Below, piece by piece: positions 57,457 through 64,000 of a DNA stretch of 64,000 nt. Origin of the DNA: Euptelea pleiosperma (Eukaryota > Streptophyta > Magnoliopsida > Ranunculales > Eupteleaceae); contig CM068553.1 of NCBI GenBank assembly GCA_035048495.1, forward strand, positions 19,655,190 to 19,719,189. The letters run 5' to 3'. The position numbers and the translations under genes were made by a program. Each line of letters starts with the position of its first letter. Position 1 is the first letter of the stretch. The notes under the pieces were generated by a model. That model was not told the DNA's origin. It saw nothing but the letters and a program-made list of their open reading frames with translations, and did no database searches.

Positions 57457-59124
57457 TGAAATTAGGTTTTTCCCGTGTCGTTGGATCGGAAACCCTTTAT
57501 TTCAACAATATTTGTAATTTCTCCGATTTGGTTCACTTAATCTGCAAAAAAAATGTAGACTTGCACAGTGGCTCGTGTCGAATATCGTCCGCACTCGGGG
57601 GTCAGGGCAAATGTTTGAACAATAATAACGAAAATTGCTTAAAATAATGGAGAGGTGAGAATGGTGATTTGATCGATTTTAAAACATATTTTTAGAGATC
57701 AAGGTTATATGACTAATTTAAGCAAAATTTGAAAAATCAAATAACAAAACCTTGAAATAAATTTAACAAGCTCTATTAATCACGATTCAAGAATAATTTG
57801 CATTAAACACTGTAAATAGCTAAAATCAAATTTATTCCAGAAAGCAACAACTTAGAGAGAGAAAATAAACAAAACCTAGAGAGAGAAAGGAGTTTTTAGA
57901 GAGAGAAGGTAAGAAATAAGAGAGAGAAAATGATGGAAAGGTGATTTTAGAGAGAGAAAAGGTGAGAAAGATGGAGGACCTAGAGAGAGAGAAAGTTAAC
58001 TAAGGGTTTCTAGAGGTAGAAATATAGGTTAACTAGAGAGAGAAAATCAATTTATGAGGAAAGTAGACAGAGAAGGACACTAACCTTGAAGACCTGAGTG
58101 CACCACGTGGTGGTGGAATAAGATCTGACCAAAATTTGCAGGGAAGAGGGATGAGAGTGGTTGATGAGTGGGTACGCGTGAGAAGCACCCTGTTCTCACC
58201 TTGGAGGAAAGGATTTGAGGATAACAACACGTTGCTGCAACTGACGATGTCTCACCTGACGCATGTAAAAGATGCTGCAACGGTCTTGTAGGAGCAGCAA
58301 GCACCGTTAAGTGCAAGTGCTTGCTCCAAAGTAGAGGCACGTGGTGACCAGTGTTGCAGGGTGTGCAACACACGTTGCTGCTGGTTCGGGGTGGAATACG
58401 ACAGCCTGCAAGCTAGTCTTTCTTTCTCCTAGAAGCAGCAAGAACGGTGAAAGAGGAGAACAGATGAAGGGGTTTCAATCCTCTTGTAGGTGGTGAAGCA
58501 GGCGGACTGAGATCCACAAAGAGGAGAACTTGTAGTCTAAAAATGCAGCAGCTGATGGTGGTGAAAAGTGGTGCTGGTCGTTCCTTGGAGGAAGAGGTGA
58601 CTGTTGGTTTGTTGTGGGTTGAAACCAGAGTTACAGGTACTAGCGGAGAAGATGGAAGCAACAAATCTCGCCGGACTTGCAGTTCCGGCCAGCAATGGAG
58701 GACGCACAACAGCAGTGCTGTGGTGGAAGAGTTATTGCAGGCGTGGTGGAGATGCTGGTCAGTAGGCAGAGCAATGGAGAAGGTGACTTGCAGGTGTCTT
58801 GGTGAAAACGTGATGTTGCTAAACTTGCAAATCCGGCCAATGCCGGCGTTAATGGAGATCTCTGTCAGTGACAGAAATAACTTTGGCCAGCGTTGGAGAT
58901 GATGACAGTGGCTTAAGGAGGCGTTTAAGTGAGGAGGATGGCGGTCCTGGTGGTGAACAAATGAAGGTTCATGTTGTAGAAAATGATGGCGGTGTTGCAA
59001 GCTTGTGCAGTCCGTGAAGAGAAGAGGGTGGAGTGACTGGTTTCTGGTCACAGCCAGGAGAGATGCGCTTGGCCTGAGCAAGGAGCAGCAGATCCGATCT
59101 GCTAGTTGCAGGTTGAGGAGTTCA
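57457..59124 (-). mobile_element. Family A fragment, minus orientation, 5' part missing
   Basis: Begins TGAAATTAGGTTTTTCCCGTG with the hairpin and the reversed TGTCGAATATCGTCCGCACT block, then GA-rich tracts and TTGCAG-rich middle sequence. The conserved 5' third, including the tRNA-like block, is missing. It ends near GAGGAGTTCA at 59124, followed by GTAGT, the same five bases that precede the plus-oriented copy at 55770. Confidence 0.65.
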
Positions 59125-59191
59125 GTAGTATATATTTCAAGTGTTATTTTGTAAAAGTTATTTCTCTAGGCACTGATTTTTTTCTAACTAG

Positions 59192-59286
59192 GTCGGAAAA
59201 TACTTACATGTCCTCAGTCAGATAGAGGGTGTTGACCTAGATATGTACGAATATTATGTGCTTCCTAGAGTCTTGGAACAAGTCAG
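59192..59286 (+). pseudogene. VPS35: VPS35 (retromer) exon fragment
   Basis: VPS35 is the core subunit of the retromer, which recycles vacuolar sorting receptors. After the acceptor CTAACTAG the frame reads KYLHVLSQIEGVDLDMY, then VLPRVLEQV, matching my memory of the conserved plant VPS35 block. The sequence then meets a GTTCATT donor-like site and similarity stops. Only this single exon is recognisable. The frame downstream (59423-59680) is open but not recognisable. Confidence 0.75.
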
Positions 59287-59422
59287 GTTCATTGAGCTCT
59301 TTCTTTTATTTCCCTTTTCTGTCATTGAAGCCTATGGTAAGAGAACATGCTCTACCGACACATGTTGGAATGTGCATCCAAATTGACTTAGAGGCATACT
59401 AGTTTCAGTTTCAAAACTAAGA

Positions 59423-59680
59423 TTGCTTGTTGTCTCAGGTACGCAAAGAATTCAGCGACTGAAAACAAAAAAAAAAATAAGACAAACTCATGACAAAAAA
59501 ATGCTCAAATCCTATGGCTGGAAATTACCGATCAGGATGTTTTTTGGGTGTGTAGGTCCACCGAATGGTATCCACCATGAAAGCCAAAGTATGGCAGCAA
59601 CTTGCACTCCTGCAAACTCTATTGTAAAAAAGAGGCAATCATCAAATTCAGATTCAGATTGTGAATTTGAGTCTAAATAA
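59423..59680 (+). other. Unrecognised 85-codon ORF
   Basis: Lys-rich start, then YGWKLPIRMFFGCVGPPNG and a Ser/Asp/Glu-rich end. Same frame as the VPS35 exon but separated from it by a stop near 59382. No family recognised; may be chance. Confidence 0.25.
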
Positions 59681-59843
59681 ACAGTTGAACATCTTCTAAC
59701 AACATAGCTTACAGGCCAAATACATTGATGTTTCCCATCTCATTGCCCATGTCAATTGTTCAAATCCTGCAATCTCAAACAACAATAGAAAAAACAATTA
59801 TTGTTTCAAGCAAATGTAGACCATAGAAGATTGATAAACTTAC

Positions 59844-59939
59844 TGTCATCACAATCAAGGCTAGTGCACCGGATAGAACAACTGATTTGGGATGGCGCAT
59901 TGCCTTGAGTGCTGCTATTATAAATGTCTCATCTCCAAT
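59844..59939 (-). pseudogene. GDT1-like (UPF0016/TMEM165) transporter exon fragment
   Basis: GDT1-like proteins are membrane Mn2+/Ca2+ transporters with a hallmark E-x-G-D-(K/R/E)-T-F motif. The minus strand reads IGDETFIIAALKAMRHPKSV, then VLSGALALIVMT, in a 96-bp exon bounded by CTGCTAG at its start and GTAAGTTT at its end, i.e. intact splice sites. The Glu that should precede IGDETF would be in the previous exon, which I did not find. One exon only. Confidence 0.8.
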
Positions 59940-60799
59940 CTAGCAGCAAAGTTTTCTAAATGCACCAGCGCCCCTTATGTAATCCACCAACAAAGTTATG
60001 GAAAAAAGAAAGTACTAGTCCAGTGGAGGACGTAGCTGATTTGAATAATGTATGGTTCCTTCATTTGCTTCAATTCTTCTGCATCACATTTTAAAAAAAT
60101 GAAGACACAAAAAACTCCCATGTTGTATGCATATCAAATACATTTTGACATGGGCAACATGTAAATGGAAATGTGTGGATGTGTTGACACGGGCAGCATG
60201 TAAATGTAAATGGATGGAATGCAAGCCCTCTATCATTCCCACGGGCCTTAAACATGAACTGATCCACCAGACTAAACACAATACATGCCCTGTCTTTTAT
60301 AATTAGCACTTTCTGAAACCAACATAAGAAATTAGAAAAAACCAATACATTAAGAAATTAGATTCATAGGAATGCCTAACTAACAGAGCACTTCTGAAAC
60401 TCTATTTGTAGCTATTTAACCACATGAACATAATAACATTATCAAACTGGGACCTGCTGTGCTCTATTAGATTGAAGCCCTTAAAGCCATTGCAGTAACC
60501 GAACTGATCTTGGCCATTAGTTACTGGCCATAGGTTAGAAAGTAAGATGAAAACTTATAAAGCTACGATCATAAAGGCCACAAAACAATAGATAAAAGAC
60601 TCGATTCAGTCATCATTATTTCTTTAAGAAACAAAAGTCGGATTAAATGACAAGAAATTACAAGTTGGAAAAAATTAGAGCCCTAACAAGACATCAAAAT
60701 TTCTAAGTTTCAGCCAGCGGCATAATCTAAAAAAAATAAAAAAATCTGAAACTAACTTTTTATTTGAACTTAGTGCACCCCTACAGTTTTAGTTTAGTT

Positions 60800-60880
60800 C
60801 CCCCTATTAGAGGACGCTAACTGTGTGGATGTTTGGGCAGTCCCTAGGTTGACTTTTGATATTTTCAATCGTAAACTGGG
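60800..60880 (+). repeat. Segment similar to 49780-49835
   Basis: GGATGTTTGGGCAGTCCCT here and GGATGTTTGGCCAGTCCCT at 49801 share flanking GACGCT.AC and TGGAC/TTGAC.TTT. The pair lies on either side of the family A pair and may mark one repeat family in this DNA. Confidence 0.5.
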
Positions 60881-60965
60881 TCTAATTCTATATATCAGAC
60901 AAAAAAAAAATATAGAGAGTTCCATCTACAACAAAAGGAAAAATAGAAAAAACACATGACTTCAC

Positions 60966-61230
60966 CTTCATGTAGACATCGACGTCTGGATCTGGCTTAA
61001 TATTTGCTGCTATCTCTCCTTTTGATAGCTCTGTCAACATATCTGTGGATTTCACAATAAAAACAGAAACTAGTGTTTCAAACTCTGCAAATTTTAGTTA
61101 TTTCCATTAGGTGATAACTTCTAAATTTTCTTACCATATCGTGTTCAGACTCCTTGGCATCTTGCAGAGAAAACCAAGGTTTCTCTCACTGTCATCTCTC
61201 CAATGTGGAGATCATGATGACTAATGTTGT
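60966..61230 (-). pseudogene. PDR-type ABCG transporter, two exon fragments
   Basis: PDR/ABCG pumps export hormones and metabolites at the plasma membrane. Minus-strand exon 61230-61135 reads [20 protein letters not shown], then ARCQGV, a stop (TGA where Gly is expected) and TRY. An intron with GTAAG and CACAG ends follows. Exon 61042-60966 reads MLTELSKGEIAANIKPDPDV, then DVYMK, and ends at a GTGAAG donor. This is the N-terminal nucleotide-binding region after Walker A. The split aspartate codon joins correctly across the intron. The upstream side is cut by a family A insertion at 61231. Confidence 0.88.
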
Positions 61231-62182
61231 TGAAATTAGGGTTTTTCCGCGTCGTTGATTACAGAAACCCTTGTATTTCAACAATCTTTGTAATTTCTCC
61301 TAATTGGTTCACTTAATCTGCAAATAAGTAGACTTGCACAGTGGCTCGTGTCGGATATCGTCCGCACTCGGGATTAGTTAGCACAATAAGAAACAAGAAT
61401 AATCAAAAAATGCTTGGAATAAATGGAAGGGTGAGAATGGTGGAGGTTCATTTAAAATATGTTTGAGATTATTGTTAAAACTATTAGAATGAAAAAAAAC
61501 ACAAGAGAAACGAGAATGAAAAACAAAATAAATAAAAACAACTTAAACTTGAATTTAAAACTTGTTCATTAAACTAAAAACAAATGCTTACAATGCTTGT
61601 TCAAATGCTTTACAACGGAAATAACACTAAATCAAATTAATCTAGAAAGCCATTAAAATATTATCCTAGAAAGCATGTAAAGGTAGAGAGGGAAAGAAGA
61701 GAGTGAAAGAAGGTAGGAAGGTTAGAGAGATGAATTAGAGAGAAGCTTACCATTGAAGAGGTAGATGGTGCAACTTCTATTGGATAAAACTCAATGGGAT
61801 TGAGGATTGTAGCCTTTGATTGTGGCGAATGGAATGGGCAGCAAGGAGACGTTGCTGTTTGACGCTTTGCACTTCGAGGTGGAGGCGTTAATGGTGAGCT
61901 CGCCAGAGTTGCTCGCCGGAGAAGAAGGGTGAAGAAGAAGAGAAAGAAGGAAGAAAGAGAGGAAGAGAAGGGGGAGGGAACCAACCCAAGAAGGAGAGAG
62001 AATGAATCTCTTATAGACTTTTTTTTTTCTTTTTTGCTTGTTGTAAAAATAATGACCGTTGGATCTAGAGAGATCCAACGGTTGGGAATGGGTTAGTTAG
62101 ATGAGAGATAGAGTGACTAGGATAGAGAGATATGGGGAGAGAAGAATCGATCAAGTGAGACCAATTCTCTCTTCTTGTTGCA

Positions 62183-62324
62183 AATGGGCATGGGCATTGG
62201 TCATAGGTGTGGGTCATGGGCATGGGTCATGGGTCATGGGTCATGGGTATGGGCATGGGTCATGGGTCATGGGTATGGGCATGGGTCATGGGTCATGGGT
62301 CATGGGCTTAGGTCATGGGCTTAG
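62183..62324. repeat. GGGCATGGGTCAT minisatellite
   Basis: Units ATGGGC, ATGGGTC and ATGGGT alternate over about 140 bp; reverse-complement form of the array at 56349-56497. Confidence 0.9.
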
Positions 62325-62386
62325 ATAGATAGATAAAGAGAGAAATAGGAGAGAGGTGAGAGAAAAATATAAAAATAAAAGCATTG

Positions 62387-62446
62387 GAGGGTCTTGAACC
62401 CTGGTCTTCTTTATTCTCTCTCGTCTACTCCACCAATAAGTCAAAC
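62387..62446 (-). other. tRNA-like block of family A
   Basis: Minus strand: TTTGACTTATTGG plus TGGAG, then GGTTCAAGACC (62400-62390). Nearly identical to the block at 56221-56284. Confidence 0.55.
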
Positions 62447-62543
62447 TTATCCTTTGATGTCAATTGGTGTGGCCTTTAACACCTAATTCCTTCTCTTGGC
62501 CTCCAGCTATTCTTTCTCTTAGTCCTTGTTCCGGCTCTACGAT

Positions 62544-64000
62544 TGAAAGTAGGTTTTTTCCGCGTCGTTGGTTACGGAAACCCTAGAATCAACATATTTG
62601 TAAATTGATCCGGTTCTTAAATCCTGCAAAATTTTATATCTGTATAGGGATTCGTGTCGGATGTCGATCCACACTCGGGATTAGTTGGATTAGCGCAAAT
62701 AAGAACATGAAATGACAGATTTTTGTCAGAAATTGATGGAGAATATGGAGAGGTGAGAATGGTGGAGAGGGATTGGATTTAAAACCATTTTTGAATTTTT
62801 TTTTTTTTGCAAATCATGAAATTTAGCAAAGAAGCAGATATGTCAACACCAAGAAAATTAATTCTAAAGGAGAAATCAACACAAACAATTAACTTTTATT
62901 AAAAATCCTAGAAATAACAATGCTTTTGAATAATCAAATTACATTAGAAAGCTAAAAAACTATCTAAAAAATATGTAAAACCTAGAGAGATGTAGATGAA
63001 CCTAACCTAGAAAGAGAAAGAAAAGGTTACCTCGGTTACCTTGTTGTGAGATTTGGAATTGGCCAATAATGGAGATGAAAGGTAAGCATGGATATGCAGC
63101 GGCTCAATCGGCCATGGTTGGCCTTGGAGTTGTGAGACCATGTGATGGTATGTGTGGAAGGAACGGACTGATGAGGGTTGCAGGCAGCATCTTTGGAGGG
63201 GATGTGGAAGACGGTGGCGTTCCTTTGAAGAGATGACCAGTGGTAACTTCATGAAGGAGAGGTTCAGGTCGTAGGTGAACCATGTGCTAGCCAATGCAAC
63301 TTGAAGGTGGAGATCCGGAGGTGGCTGCAGTGTGCAAGCGCACTAGCAGGTGGTGCATGGGTTGCACAAGCGGCTGGTGGAGCGGCAATAGTTGGAGACC
63401 AGGCCGTGAGGACGTGCTGGTTCTTGCCGGAAAAGGGGGAACTCGGAGTTGAGCAAGTTGCAGACTTGCTGGTTTGAGGAGCGTGAAAGGAGGGGGCGGT
63501 GTTGCTGTTTGCAACAACAAAGTTGCGCGCGCACAGGTGGAGGAAAGAGGAGGAGCAGCTTGCTGTTTGTAGCGAAGAGGAGGAGAGGGGGGAAGAGTAT
63601 GAGCACGATGCAAGCGGTGTGGAGGGCGGTCGCGCATGCAGGCGGAGGCGAAGGTGGTGCGCAGGCGGTGATGATTGACGGTGGTGGAGTTTGAAAACTC
63701 GCCTGCTGGTTGCAGGCGCAAGTGGAGGTGCAGTTGGAGGCGAGAGGTCCTGCAGCAGCAAAGAGAGAAGGACAAAAGAGAAGAAGAAAGGAAGAAGAAG
63801 AAGGCGGAGACGGCCGGTGAAGGAAGAGGTGACCAGAGTTGCAGGCTGCAACTCCGGTAATCAAAACTTGAATAAAAACAATGGTGTTGCTCGTGGCAGC
63901 AAGATTTGCTGCGCACAGGCGGAGGGTGGAGAGTTTCAGATGAAGGAGAAAGAGAAGGAGACGACAGAAGGAGAAGAGAAGAAGGAGGTGGCCGGAGTTC
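62544..64000 (-). mobile_element. Family A element nested in another A copy, runs off the window
   Basis: Starts TGAAAGTAGGTTTTTTCCGCG after ACGAT (likely target duplication, second copy beyond the window). Contains the reversed TGTCGGATGTCGATCCACAC block, GA-rich tracts, TTGCAG-rich middle and a palindrome at 63833. The long frames at 63264-63916 are GC-rich shadows of this repeat. Confidence 0.8.
63833..63857. repeat. CCGGAGTTGCAG palindrome (copy 8, one mismatch)
   Basis: CCAGAGTTGCAG faces CTGCAACTCCGG around one base. A further CCGGAGTT begins at 63992 at the window edge. Confidence 0.8.

Larger units (their letters stand above)
61231..62543 (-). mobile_element. Family A element in the PDR fragment, split by a second A copy
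   Basis: Begins TGAAATTAGGGTTTTTCCGCG with hairpin and TGTCGGATATCGTCCGCACT, includes a GGGCAT minisatellite and the tRNA-like block, and stops at GGCTCTACGAT where another A copy begins. It is of the same short subtype as 55770-57444 and lies in inverted orientation to it. Its 5' end is outside the window. Confidence 0.8.

Noticed and set aside
58413..59081. 222-codon minus-strand ORF
   Set aside because: Lies in the family A middle (TTGCAG-rich) and is not conserved between copies.
63264..63916. ORFs up to 209 codons on the minus strand
   Set aside because: Three overlapping frames are all open because the family A middle is GC-rich; composition is Pro/Ser/His-rich with no recognisable fold.

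Overview
This is nuclear DNA of a flowering plant. It shows nested LTR retrotransposons of the Ty1/copia and Ty3/gypsy (Tat-type) classes, a CACTA transposon end, and pieces of intron-containing plant genes. I cannot name the species. I find no intact host gene. Every protein-coding trace is a broken retrotransposon or a gene fragment, and most open reading frames are chance reads through CT-rich, GAA-rich or AT-rich repeats.

The dominant component is what I call family A: about a dozen copies, roughly 2.5-4.3 kb when complete. A copies start TGATATTCGC, end near CCCTAATTTCA, and have no coding capacity and no LTRs of their own. Five copies have perfect 5-bp target duplications (GGTTG, CGTAT, ATTGT, GAGTA, GTTAA), and two of them interrupt reading frames that resume on the far side. 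A copies look like solo LTRs or whole non-autonomous LTR-type elements. They share three conserved signals: a tRNA-like block with A-box and B-box about 450 bp from the 5' end, a perfect CCGGAGTTGCAG / CTGCAACTCCGG palindrome in a variable middle, and an imperfect hairpin at the 3' end.

Layout. 1-3991: two or more rearranged A copies. 3992-10325: a minus-strand copia element (family C) with gag and 5' LTR, the LTR split by an A copy. 10326-11380: a minus-strand gag-bearing fragment of family D. 11381-15393: low-repeat DNA with exon fragments of a GH35 beta-galactosidase and a MATE transporter. 15394-21658: an A copy containing a 3.6-kb TGTCACG...TATTACA element. 21659-28813: the 3' end of a plus-strand family C element, its LTR split by an A copy. 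28814-40845: a Tat-type gypsy element with broken pol, a minisatellite and an antisense ORF, split by two A copies. 40846-48961: a family D element with gag only and both LTRs, the 3' LTR split by an A copy and cut by a CACTA end. 48962-61230: the CACTA end and low-coding DNA, with a head-to-head A pair inside it, and exon fragments of VPS35, a GDT1-like transporter and a PDR-type ABC transporter within 2 kb. 61231-64000: two more A copies, one inside the other.

Order of events from nesting: gypsy first, then families C and D into gypsy, then A copies and CACTA into C and D, and finally A into A. The gene fragments keep GT-AG introns, so they came from genomic DNA rather than mRNA. Capture by a DNA transposon (CACTA or Helitron) is a reasonable inference, but I could not see both ends of any carrier.
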